Notes: generated by a model from the sequence alone, not told the origin. A stretch of 8,959 nt of DNA from Deltaproteobacteria bacterium (GCA_030593645.1 JAUVGT010000199.1:1-8959), one strand, 5' to 3'. Positions 1-6,505 are shown, counted from the stretch's first letter. Made by a program: numbers and translations.

Positions 1-13
1 AGTTCGGTTTCAT
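1..13 (-). CDS. Start of the next pst gene, probably permease PstA (partial)
   Basis: Only the first four codons (Met-Lys-Pro-Asn) lie in the window. On the minus strand an ATG at 13-11 overlaps the TGA stop of the upstream permease gene in an ATGA arrangement, which is typical of translationally coupled genes. An AGGA stretch lies about a dozen bases upstream inside the pstC end, a rather long spacing. The identity is inferred purely from the usual pstS-pstC-pstA-pstB gene order, because no diagnostic residue of PstA is visible here. Confidence 0.35.
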
Positions 14-864
14 TTAATATCTGTCTTCCTGGCTGAATATCTGACCAGAATAACGCCGGTACCGGTCATGGAATACAAAAGAATACCGCAGATAAAGATT
101 GTTTTAAACTCAATGCTGTCAAAATCCGCCGCAATGATCAATGCGATATGGGCAGTCAGGGTTCTGGCTGAATCGAGTATCGATCCCGGCATGGCAACGG
201 AGTTCCCGCTGATCATCAGTGCGATCAGGGTGTCTCCCATGGCCCTGCCGAATGACAGGATAATACCCGTGAGCATCCCCCTCAATGAATAGGGAAGTAC
301 CACATGTAAAAATTTCTGAGCGCTGCTGCCCCCGAGCGCATCCACGGCGTTTAAATAGGTTGGGGGAACCATTTTAAAACTTTGCGTGAAAAACAGTATC
401 ATCGTGGGCGATATTAAGATTCCCAGCATGATGGCGGCAGAAAGAATACACATGCCTGATCCCTTCAGGAACCATTCCCGAATGATAGGAACCAGAAGAA
501 TAATCCCTGTAAACCCATAGATGACCGTGGGAATTGCGGTCATGAACTCAACCACTTTAATCAGCCATTTTCCAGGTCCGACGGGATTACATATACCGAT
601 AAAATAAGAGCATCCAAGACTAATGGGAAAGCTTAAGGTCAGAGCCAGAAAAGCAATATAGATCGAGCCGGCAATCATGGAGATAAGACCGAAAGAACCC
701 TGATCCGGAGACCAGGGTTTTGTGAGCATATCCATCAACAGACCCCCGGTGAGTATCGGGAAGGCCAGGATGAGCATAAATCCGAGTATAAAGAGGGTCG
801 TACCGGCCGTTAAAATCGACGCGCCCAAAAAAATGGATTTTGAAGTGATCTCCTTAACATTCAT
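10..864 (-). CDS. pstC: Phosphate ABC transporter permease PstC
   Basis: This is a 284-residue inner-membrane permease of the PstSCAB high-affinity phosphate importer; it takes phosphate from PstS and moves it inward, driven by the PstB ATPase. It has about six hydrophobic segments. PWSPDQGSFG (50-59) before the second segment is the PstC-type loop. IPTVIYGF (111-118) is conserved in PstC/PstA permeases. The cytoplasmic EAA-type loop spans about 170-212, with AVDALGG (173-179) and GRAMGDT (206-212) as the ATPase docking site. The length is near that of other PstC proteins (about 280-320 residues). Its ATG overlaps the pstS stop by one base (TGATG), so it is probably translated by coupling; there is no good separate ribosome-binding site. 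PstA is the main alternative, but the WSP loop and gene order favour PstC. Confidence 0.85.
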   Translation of the reverse strand: MNVKEITSKSIFLGASILTAGTTLFILGFMLILAFPILTGGLLMDMLTKPWSPDQGSFGLISMIAGSIYIAFLALTLSFPISLGCSYFIGICNPVGPGKWLIKVVEFMTAIPTVIYGFTGIILLVPIIREWFLKGSGMCILSAAIMLGILISPTMILFFTQSFKMVPPTYLNAVDALGGSSAQKFLHVVLPYSLRGMLTGIILSFGRAMGDTLIALMISGNSVAMPGSILDSARTLTAHIALIIAADFDSIEFKTIFICGILLYSMTGTGVILVRYSARKTDIK

Positions 865-1700
865 CAGTTTACAGGGATAAATCCTTTCTCAAGAGCTATT
901 TTTTGGCCTTCCGGTCCAAGAATATAATCGATGAATTTTTTCGCCAGACCCTTGGCTTCTCCCTTTGTATTGCTGTAAAGTCCTCTGGCCACCTGGTATT
1001 GACCATTTTTTACCGAATCCATTGTCGGCTTTACACCATCCAGGGTGATTGCGGAAACATTTTCATCAATAAACCCGACAGAAACATAACCGATGCTGTA
1101 AGGATCGTTGTTCACAGCGGTTTTCATCGCGCCGTTGGAAACAACCACATTTGCGCTGCCGGTGATGTCCGACTTTTTCAATGCCTTTTTCCAGAATACA
1201 CTGCGGGTTCCGCTTGCTTTGTCACGGGTATAAATATTGACCGGCCTGGTGTCGCCGCCCAGTTCTTTCCAGCTTGTGATCTTTCCCGAAAATATATCCT
1301 GAAGCTGTCGGCCGGTGATCACCTGAACAGGGTTTTTAGGATTGTTTACCGCCGCGACACCGTCAATGGCCCATTTATAGATTTTTAGGCTATACTTTTT
1401 GATTTCGGCCCGGGTTGGCTGCCTGCCGGAATTTCCGATATCAACAAGTCCTTCTCCGACCTGTTTGATTCCCACACCCGAACCGCCGCCGGCAATAGTG
1501 ATCTGGATATACGGGTTAAACGACATGATTCTTTTGGCGGCTTCCTTCATTACGGGGATATGGGCGGTCCCGCCGGAGATTCTAAGGACCCCTTTTTCTC
1601 CTTTAAACATATCCAATCCACCCGCCAGACAAACCCCCGCCGGCATGGAAATGAGTGTGATGATCAAAACATATTTCACGATCAGATTTCGAATATTCAT
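864..1700 (-). CDS. pstS: Periplasmic phosphate-binding protein PstS
   Basis: This 278-residue periplasmic solute-binding protein is the phosphate receptor of the Pst importer. I chose the ATG at 1700-1698 because GGAG at 1710-1707 sits six bases upstream; an in-frame start at 1739 would add 13 residues with no such site. Residues 1-26 form a Sec signal peptide ending VCLA, with no lipobox cysteine, so it should be a soluble periplasmic protein. Ligand-loop motifs are ISGGTA (41-46), GGGSGVGIKQ (71-80), DIGNSGR (87-93) and DKASGTRSVF (160-169); IGYVSVGF (203-210) is also typical of the family. The gene is first in the operon and overlaps pstC by one base. A closely related oxyanion receptor is possible, but the SGTR motif and the permease partner support phosphate. 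Confidence 0.88.
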   Translation of the reverse strand: MNIRNLIVKYVLIITLISMPAGVCLAGGLDMFKGEKGVLRISGGTAHIPVMKEAAKRIMSFNPYIQITIAGGGSGVGIKQVGEGLVDIGNSGRQPTRAEIKKYSLKIYKWAIDGVAAVNNPKNPVQVITGRQLQDIFSGKITSWKELGGDTRPVNIYTRDKASGTRSVFWKKALKKSDITGSANVVVSNGAMKTAVNNDPYSIGYVSVGFIDENVSAITLDGVKPTMDSVKNGQYQVARGLYSNTKGEAKGLAKKFIDYILGPEGQKIALEKGFIPVN

Positions 1701-1726
1701 ACTGTGCTCCTTTTTTGCATATTTTT

Positions 1727-1751
1727 TTACACTTTTCACAAAATATTACAG
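1727..1751 (-). promoter_or_regulatory. TGTRA repeats upstream of pstS, weakly Pho-box-like
   Basis: On the minus strand, 27-52 bases before the pstS start codon, three short units CTGTAA, TTGTGA and GTGTAA follow one another with starts 10 and 9 bases apart. The classical PhoB box is two CTGTNA-type repeats 11 bases apart next to a -35 region, so spacing and position fit poorly. I see no convincing -10/-35 pair in this leader. It is kept only because a phosphate gene is the right place for such a site. Confidence 0.2.
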
Positions 1752-1904
1752 CTATGGAAAAGTATTTTAGCACCCAACAATCTCATAGAATATCGGTTTA
1801 TGTCCAACAGGAAATAACGATAAATTTCTGCACTTCTATTGGTAAAACCTAAAACCATCACCTTCGCCCTGATGATCTATATTCGGAAGGGAGGAGGAAT
1901 AACC

Positions 1905-2009
1905 ATGTCGGCCATTACAGAAAGCGCGTTACTGGAGGGCATCGGGCATATCATGGGCCTCCGGGAGGGAAGTACGCCACCGGAAGGCCGGAAATCGGAA
2001 CCGACATAA
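1905..2009 (+). CDS. Possible 34-residue small protein of unknown function
   Basis: An ATG-TAA reading frame of 35 codons is preceded by GGGAGGAGG (1889-1897) seven bases upstream, a near-perfect ribosome-binding site and the best in the window. The predicted peptide begins MSAITESALLEGIGHIMGLR, with a possible short amphipathic helix over residues 6-20 and a charged, proline-containing tail; it has no membrane segment, signal peptide or cysteine. It diverges from pstS and converges on the molybdopterin-subunit gene. The coding stretch is visibly more GC-rich than the DNA to its left. I do not recognise the family. It could equally be the start of a gene whose rest was deleted, or a chance frame. 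If it is not a gene, positions 1701-2054 contain only the pstS leader and no other feature I can support. Confidence 0.35.
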   Translation: MSAITESALLEGIGHIMGLREGSTPPEGRKSEPT

Positions 2010-2054
2010 TTCAATAAGTTTGGACAACGGCGGGTATAGAAACCACTCCTATTA

Positions 2055-4301
2055 CTAACGCATAATCAACGTCTGGTTATCAATCGGTATTCTCCTGATA
2101 CGTTTTCCCGTCGCAGCAAAAACGGCGTTGGTTACTGCGGGTGCGATTAAGGGTACTGCAGATTCCCCAATACCGGTAGGCGGCTGGGCACTTTTTACCA
2201 TATGCACATCTACCACCGGCATTTCATCAATTCGCAATAATGGAAAATCATCAAAATTACTCTCCACAATACGACCCTTACGAACCGTAATCGAACTTTT
2301 TAACGTGGCAGTAAGACCAAACACAATTCCACCGCTGATCTGCGATTTTACAATTTGAGGATTAATGACAATACCGCAATCCACAGCGCAAATCACACGC
2401 TGTACCTTGACATGGCCTTTTGGGCTTACAGTAACTTCTGCAATAAAACATAGAATGGTGCCATGGAAATCCAAAAAAGCAATTCCGCGACTTAAGCCAT
2501 TGGTATTTTCATTTGTCCAACCGGTTTTTTCAGCAGCGAGTTTAAGTACATTCTGCATTCTTGGTTTTCCCTCCAGCAGCTTTAAACGCAGTTTAAAAGG
2601 GTCCTTCTCCGCGGCTGCAGCGATTTCATCAATAAAACTTTCGACCACAAAAGTATTATGTGAAAAGGCCACCGACCGCCAGAAACCGAGTGGAATACCG
2701 GGATCATCCTCTACATAGTCGACATTTATATTTTCAATCGCATACGGTATATGAGATGCACCCTCTGAGATCTTTTTACCGGGGATCACACCGGGGAGAA
2801 CTCTATTTGCGATTCCTGACACGAGATCTCTTAAACTCCGCGGTATCCAATAGGGAAGGAATGATGGAAGGAGCCTGGGAAGCATATGGGCCATATGATC
2901 GGGTCCTACAATACGGTGTGACCATGTAACGGGAAAACCCTGTTCATTGAGACCGGCCTTAATCACATTGGTGTTGGCGGGTCGATAAAAATCATTGGTC
3001 ATATCCTCTTCGCGGGTCCATATCACTTTTACCGGCGCCTTTATCATTTTGGCTATTTGTACGGCCTCGGCCACATAGTCCACAGCGATCCGGCGTCCAA
3101 AGCCTCCGCCAACAAAGGGCGTGTGAATGTTTATATTCTCATATTTCAAACCCGTAATCCTGGCAGCCATTTCCTGGGCGGCATCCTGGTTTTGAGTCGG
3201 GGCCCAAACATCACAAATACCTTTATGAATATAAGCTGTACAGTTCATGGGTTCAGCCGTTGCATGGGCTTGATAGGGGAGTTCATATACAGCCTTAATC
3301 TCCTTAGAGGAATTTGCTAAAGCTTCTTTTGGGTTTCCCTGTTCATGAATGGTTTTTCCTTCTTTATTAGACAATTCACCCCAGCGCTTGAGCAATTTCT
3401 CACTATCAAGGTCTTTAATCTCATTGTGGGTCCACTCAATCTTCAGGGTATCTGCTCCATTTTTTGCCTGCCAAAACGAATCAGCCACAACCGCAATTCC
3501 ATTATCGATTTCAAGTACATGACGAATACCTTTCATATTTTTGATAGTGTCGGAATCGAATAATTTTACCCGGGCATTGAAAACCGGTGGATGAATGACC
3601 GTGGCGGTTAACAAACCCGGCAGCTTAACATCGATTCCAAAAACAGCGCTCCCGTTAAATTTAGAAGATGAGTCGAGACGCTTCAGGGGTTGACCAATAA
3701 TCTTAAATTCATCGGGATTCTTTAAAACGACTTTCTTGGGTACGGGAAGACGGGATGCTCTGCCGGCCAATTTTCCAAATTCCAGCCTCTGTCCGCTGGT
3801 GGTGTGAATGACAGCTCCTTTTTCAGCCCGGCATTCAGAAACGTTGACGTTCCAGGTTGATGCGGCTGCAGCGATCAGCATTTCGCGCACCGCGGCACCT
3901 GCCTTTCTTAATATATCCCAGGAAGTCTTAACACTCGTACTGGCCGCTGTCAGCTGAGAATTAAAGGCTGGATTTTTATATACAGCTTCCGCCGGCGCGA
4001 TTTCAAAACGAATACGTGACCAGTCCGCTTCCAACTCTTCAGCAATGATCATCGGCAGTGCGGTGGTAATCCCCTGCCCAAGCTCAGAATGATTGACCCT
4101 GACCGTTACAATACCCGTTGAATCGATACTGATCCAGGCATTCGGCGCAAGTATACTTGAATCCTTGTTCCATATTTCAAATGCTTTTTTTGTTTTTTCA
4201 CCTCCGGTCCCAAAATAGACTGCCATGACCAGACCCGCACTGCCCATAACCCCAAACTTCAGGAAACGGCGTCTCCCTTTATCCACTTTATTTTTTTTCA
4301 T
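2055..4301 (-). CDS. Xanthine dehydrogenase-family molybdopterin-binding subunit (IorB type), Tat-exported
   Basis: This is the 748-residue catalytic subunit of a molybdenum hydroxylase, of the isoquinoline 1-oxidoreductase beta/aldehyde dehydrogenase type; such enzymes insert water-derived oxygen into N-heterocycles or aldehydes. The ATG at 4301 is chosen because it places a Tat signal at the N-terminus: RRRFLKFG (10-17) followed by a hydrophobic stretch to about residue 30. The longer open frame upstream only reads the neighbouring gene out of frame. Cofactor-binding signatures are PTQNQDAAQEMAARITGL (368-385), GGGFGRR (398-404) and the C-terminal PPTGIGE (707-713), whose Glu713 aligns with the family's catalytic base. 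The length matches IorB-like proteins (about 700-780). The start overlaps the [2Fe-2S] subunit gene by 14 bases. No chaperone or cytochrome gene adjoins it. The substrate is unknown. Confidence 0.88.
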   Translation of the reverse strand: MKKNKVDKGRRRFLKFGVMGSAGLVMAVYFGTGGEKTKKAFEIWNKDSSILAPNAWISIDSTGIVTVRVNHSELGQGITTALPMIIAEELEADWSRIRFEIAPAEAVYKNPAFNSQLTAASTSVKTSWDILRKAGAAVREMLIAAAASTWNVNVSECRAEKGAVIHTTSGQRLEFGKLAGRASRLPVPKKVVLKNPDEFKIIGQPLKRLDSSSKFNGSAVFGIDVKLPGLLTATVIHPPVFNARVKLFDSDTIKNMKGIRHVLEIDNGIAVVADSFWQAKNGADTLKIEWTHNEIKDLDSEKLLKRWGELSNKEGKTIHEQGNPKEALANSSKEIKAVYELPYQAHATAEPMNCTAYIHKGICDVWAPTQNQDAAQEMAARITGLKYENINIHTPFVGGGFGRRIAVDYVAEAVQIAKMIKAPVKVIWTREEDMTNDFYRPANTNVIKAGLNEQGFPVTWSHRIVGPDHMAHMLPRLLPSFLPYWIPRSLRDLVSGIANRVLPGVIPGKKISEGASHIPYAIENINVDYVEDDPGIPLGFWRSVAFSHNTFVVESFIDEIAAAAEKDPFKLRLKLLEGKPRMQNVLKLAAEKTGWTNENTNGLSRGIAFLDFHGTILCFIAEVTVSPKGHVKVQRVICAVDCGIVINPQIVKSQISGGIVFGLTATLKSSITVRKGRIVESNFDDFPLLRIDEMPVVDVHMVKSAQPPTGIGESAVPLIAPAVTNAVFAATGKRIRRIPIDNQTLIMR

Positions 4302-4782
4302 GATCAACCCCCCAGGATACAGATGATACAGACGATACAGATGATGCATGGTGGATCGCTTTCCGTATTTCCGGGTAGGTCCCGCACCGACAGTAAACGC
4401 CTGACATTGCATTGTTGATATCATCATCGTTGGGATGAGGGTTTGACTCAAGCAGTGCGGCGGCAGTCATAATTTGACCGGGTTGACAATATCCGCATTG
4501 AGAAACATCTTCGTTTATCCATCCTTCACGCAGGGAATCCGCTATCCATCCCTGTAAACCTTCGATTGTTGTAATATCCTGCCCCGATACATCTTCTATC
4601 GTGGTGATGCAGGACAGAACCGGTTCACCATCGATGTGCACCGTGCAGGCGCCGCATTCAGCAATTCCACAGCTGTATTTTGTCCCTGTGAGTCCCAGCT
4701 GCTCACGAAGTACCCAGAGCAAAGGTGTTTCAGGGTCAACATCTACTTTGTACGCTTTGTCGTTTACTCTTAAGGTAATCAT
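4288..4782 (-). CDS. [2Fe-2S] subunit of a molybdenum hydroxylase (IorA/CoxS type)
   Basis: This 164-residue electron-transfer subunit carries the two [2Fe-2S] clusters that drain electrons from the molybdenum site of its partner. The plant-ferredoxin-type domain (1 to about 75) supplies Cys38, Cys43, Cys46 and Cys58. The helical domain supplies Cys96 and Cys99 (CGYCQPGQIM) and Cys131 and Cys133 (CRCGTYPEI). All eight ligands are present, so both clusters should form. The ATG at 4782 follows a strong AGGAGGT site (4795-4789) with six bases between. There is no signal peptide, so it would be carried out by the Tat signal of its partner. The C-terminal tail (about 146-156) is a Ser-Ser-Val repeat from a 9-bp tandem repeat and is longer than needed for the fold. 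The gene lies between the PadR gene and the catalytic subunit. Confidence 0.92.
   Translation of the reverse strand: MITLRVNDKAYKVDVDPETPLLWVLREQLGLTGTKYSCGIAECGACTVHIDGEPVLSCITTIEDVSGQDITTIEGLQGWIADSLREGWINEDVSQCGYCQPGQIMTAAALLESNPHPNDDDINNAMSGVYCRCGTYPEIRKAIHHASSVSSVSSVSWGVDHEKK
4316..4342. repeat. Three tandem 9-bp units GATACAGAY
   Basis: GATACAGAT, GATACAGAC, GATACAGAT lie head to tail, with a decayed fourth unit after them. They encode the Ser-Ser-Val tail of the [2Fe-2S] subunit (residues about 146-156) just before its overlap with the next gene. Because the unit is three codons long, gain or loss of copies would lengthen or shorten the tail without breaking the frame. Confidence 0.75.
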
Positions 4783-4798
4783 ATATTGACCTCCTGTT

Positions 4799-4826
4799 TA
4801 ACTATTTCATTATAACTATTCAAATT
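4799..4826 (-). promoter_or_regulatory. Possible promoter/operator of the hydroxylase genes
   Basis: On the minus strand TATAAT occurs at 4814-4809, about 27 bases before the [2Fe-2S] subunit start codon, but no good -35 hexamer lies 16-18 bases upstream, which would suit an activated or regulated promoter. The direct repeat TAACTATT occurs at 4799-4806 and 4813-4820. The string TATTCAAATT (4817-4826) nearly recurs in front of the PadR gene. The function is inference; the genes may also be read from the PadR promoter, since only 80 bp separate them. Confidence 0.3.
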
Positions 4827-4862
4827 AAAATATATGGATAAAAAAAATCAGGATTATCTCAA

Positions 4863-5399
4863 TTATTCCCCAAATCGAATAATCACCTGTTGAATCCAGT
4901 ATTTTTCCGCTTCAAACAGCAGCCTTTCATGTTCAATAAAAAAGCGATCAAATTCCTTTTGCGATTTGGGTATTTCCGGTGAATTGAGATACATTTCCAT
5001 CCCTTTGAGTGTATTCTCTATCATTCTGATCGCTTTTTCACCAAATTCTTTGATCTCCTTTGGAGAGCGCCGCCGGTTGAATTTTAGCGCGAGTTTAAAT
5101 CCGTAAAATTTTGGATATAATCCATTAAAGGCTTCAGCTTGAAGTTTATCAAAAAGTGATCGGCCATAATCTGTGGCTCTATATATTGTTTTCTCCGGGT
5201 AAAGTCCGTTTTTTAATTTTGTGACTTCCTGTACCGCTTTTTCCTGATTCAATTTTTTCAACGCATGGTATATGGACCCGTTTTTAACCTCGGTCCACTT
5301 GCTGATTTTCTTCTTTTCAAGCTCTGTGATAATATCATAGCCGCTCCCTTCACCAATCAATTCCAGTGAGCCCAGAACAACAAACTTTGCCACATTCAT
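4863..5399 (-). CDS. PadR-family transcriptional regulator
   Basis: This 178-residue cytoplasmic DNA-binding protein has an N-terminal winged helix (about 1-85), with GSGYDI (18-23), the recognition helix around NGSIYHALKKL (40-50) and the wing YPEKTIYRATDYGR (67-80). A helical C-terminal dimerisation region (about 110-178) is of the Vir_act_alpha_C sort. PadR proteins usually repress neighbouring genes until a ligand, often a phenolic or drug-like compound, binds. I chose ATG 5399 over GTG 5408 because the AGGTGA ribosome-binding site, five bases before ATG 5399, includes that GTG. The gene lies 80 bp upstream of, and in line with, the hydroxylase genes, so control of those genes and of itself is the simplest inference. 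The ligand is unknown. Confidence 0.9.
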   Translation of the reverse strand: MNVAKFVVLGSLELIGEGSGYDIITELEKKKISKWTEVKNGSIYHALKKLNQEKAVQEVTKLKNGLYPEKTIYRATDYGRSLFDKLQAEAFNGLYPKFYGFKLALKFNRRRSPKEIKEFGEKAIRMIENTLKGMEMYLNSPEIPKSQKEFDRFFIEHERLLFEAEKYWIQQVIIRFGE

Positions 5400-5433
5400 A
5401 TTAATCACCTTTGATTATTCAACTTTGACTATA

Positions 5434-5462
5434 CTTATAATAAATGATGAACCCCCTGTCAA
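5434..5462 (-). promoter_or_regulatory. Sigma-70-type promoter of the PadR gene
   Basis: On the minus strand a perfect TTGACA (5462-5457) and TATAAG (5439-5434) are separated by exactly 17 bases. Transcription would start near 5427, about 28 bases before the chosen ATG. Just downstream lies TTGATTATTCAA (5411-5422), an interrupted TTGA/TCAA inverted repeat covering the start region, a plausible site for autorepression. Confidence 0.6.
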
Positions 5463-5524
5463 GTATTCTTTGAAAAATTAATTTGATGAAAGGCACTGGA
5501 ACGAAATATAGGGGCAGGCACTTC

Positions 5525-5552
5525 TTGATATTTTAACAAAACACCTTATCTT
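5525..5552 (+). promoter_or_regulatory. Possible promoter in front of the stress-protein fragment
   Basis: TTGATA (5525-5530) and TATCTT (5547-5552) are 16 bases apart on the plus strand, followed about 45 bases later by the ATG of the chimeric ORF. Both hexamers are imperfect matches. It could be what is left of the original promoter of a universal stress protein gene. Confidence 0.3.
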
Positions 5553-5598
5553 TAGCCAGTTGGTATAAATGGTCTTTAAGATAGGAAAAGAGGGAATC

Positions 5599-5781
5599 AT
5601 GTTCAACTTGATCATTGTAGCTTTGGACGGGTCGGAGCATCGCTTGAAAGCACTCGATTATGCTCGCGAACCGGTAGAGAAGCACGATTCAAAGCTCAGT
5701 GAGCATTCAGATGCTCGATTTAGCCATGGCATTTGTCCTGATTGTATAAAAAAGCAGTATCCAAAAGATGAAAAACATTAA
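5599..5781 (+). pseudogene. Universal stress protein N-terminus fused to a sensor-kinase-type C-terminus (deletion chimera)
   Basis: The 60-codon frame starts at ATG 5599, with AGAGGG just upstream. Residues 1-33 read as the first strand and helix of a UspA-family protein (LIIVALDGSEHRLKALDYA, then EKHDSKL), where the VALDGSEHS-type motif is a family hallmark; the full proteins are about 140-150 residues. From residue 34 the text switches to SEHSDARF and SHGICPDCIKKQYP, which I recognise as the conserved tail of many delta-proteobacterial histidine kinase/response-regulator proteins that end in a CxxC-type motif. The switch falls near 5698. The simplest reading is a deletion or illegitimate recombination that joined the front of one gene to the end of another in frame. 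The nucleotide-binding half of Usp is missing, so that activity should be lost. A functional microprotein cannot be excluded. Confidence 0.65.
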
Positions 5782-5850
5782 TCAATTTGGCAACAATGCA
5801 CCAGTACGCCGCCTGGAGTCCTTTACGTGTTAAAACCACATCAAATAATA

Positions 5851-6180
5851 TTAATCGCAATCACTTAAAGATGACACACAGGTTTCCATACATTTGACAA
5901 TGCATTTTGCGCCTTCAAGATCAGGATCACTTGATTCCATATCCAGTTCAGGGCAATCATTTATACAGTTTTTTAAAGTATTTAATGCTTCCTGATAACA
6001 ATCCGTATCACTTGTACTGTCAGCATTATATACTTTTTTAAACGGGAGAGGAGGTGCAGCCCCTGGCTGTCCCCCAGGTTTTTTCCCGGGTTTTGGTAGG
6101 CCGATTGCTATTGAACTGTTCAGGAAGATTAACGTAAGTATTGAAATTGATGCGATTAGAACAAGTTTTTGAATTTTCAT
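5851..6180 (-). CDS. Small secreted Cys-rich protein of unknown family
   Basis: The predicted precursor has 109 residues. The start is ATG 6180 because GAGGTG (6192-6187) sits six bases upstream; a GTG at 6189 lies inside that site. Residues 1 to about 26 form a Sec signal peptide ending SSIA. A Pro/Gly/Lys-rich linker (28-48, with GKKPGGQPGAAPPLP) follows. The remaining part is acidic and Cys-rich: Cys61, 72, 76, 93, 97, 101 and 108, spaced as two helix-like CX3C stretches (72/76 and 93/97/101) that could form a disulfide-clamped helical hairpin. The odd number of seven leaves one cysteine for a partner or a dimer. There is no lipobox, CXXCH haem site or transmembrane anchor after cleavage. 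The gene stands alone on this strand. I do not recognise a family; export to the periplasm or outside is inferred from the signal peptide. Confidence 0.65.
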   Translation of the reverse strand: MKIQKLVLIASISILTLIFLNSSIAIGLPKPGKKPGGQPGAAPPLPFKKVYNADSTSDTDCYQEALNTLKNCINDCPELDMESSDPDLEGAKCIVKCMETCVSSLSDCD

Positions 6181-6385
6181 AATAAACACCTCACTTTAAA
6201 TTGTTTTGTAAATCGATTGGATACAAATAGATCAGGTAATTTTTTATGGGTTAGGTGGAAATTGATCCAACAATTTTGTTTAAGTCATCATCACCATACT
6301 TCAGAGACAGTGTTGGCTGGGCTGAATCGTGTTTTTGATTATAACACATCAGGACTTATCTATGTAAAAAATAAAATGGTCCGGT
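6181..6385. other. Non-coding stretch upstream of the Cys-rich gene
   Basis: This AT-rich DNA separates the Cys-rich gene, which runs away to the left, from the palindrome on the right. One long open frame crosses it on the plus strand and continues through the palindrome, but it has no ribosome-binding site, begins inside the Cys-rich gene and has low-complexity, unlikely protein content, so I read it as chance. It must contain the promoter of the Cys-rich gene on the minus strand, but I find no convincing -35/-10 pair. Confidence 0.4.
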
Positions 6386-6488
6386 CAGCAATTCTCGGTG
6401 AACGTTTTAAAAATCAGTATAAGCACTCCGCCGGTATGACATTCGGAGTGTGTTTGGTAATTTTTATTACATTCACCGAGAATTGCTG
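6386..6488. repeat. 103-bp long imperfect palindrome, MITE-like or structured-RNA element
   Basis: The outer arms CAGCAATTCTCGGTGAA (6386-6402) and its exact reverse complement (6472-6488) form a perfect 17-bp inverted repeat. Pairing continues inward in register: TAAAAAT (6408-6414) with ATTTTTA (6460-6466), and CACTCCG (6424-6430) with CGGAGTG (6444-6450), leaving a loop of about 13 bases. ATGG (6376-6379) and CCAT (6493-6496) may extend it. All arms share one centre near 6437, so the whole is one hairpin rather than nested accidents. There is no T-run after it, which argues against a simple terminator. No transposase lies nearby and no clear target duplication is visible. A non-autonomous mobile element is my preferred reading. 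Confidence 0.7.
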
Positions 6489-6505
6489 TTTCCCATCACG
6501 CGGAT

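Noticed and set aside
1958..1992. CCTCCGGGAGG and CCGGAAGGCCGG as terminator stems for the converging molybdopterin gene
   Set aside because: The stems are only 4-5 bp and no T-run follows on either strand.
4302..4451. A longer N-terminus for the molybdopterin subunit
   Set aside because: These codons read the [2Fe-2S] subunit gene in another frame and would bury the Tat motif 60 residues in; ATG 4301 puts RRRFLK at the N-terminus.
5510..5523. GGGGCAGGCAC as a REP-type site of a RAYT transposase
   Set aside because: It resembles half of such a repeat, but no inverted partner or transposase is visible within the window.
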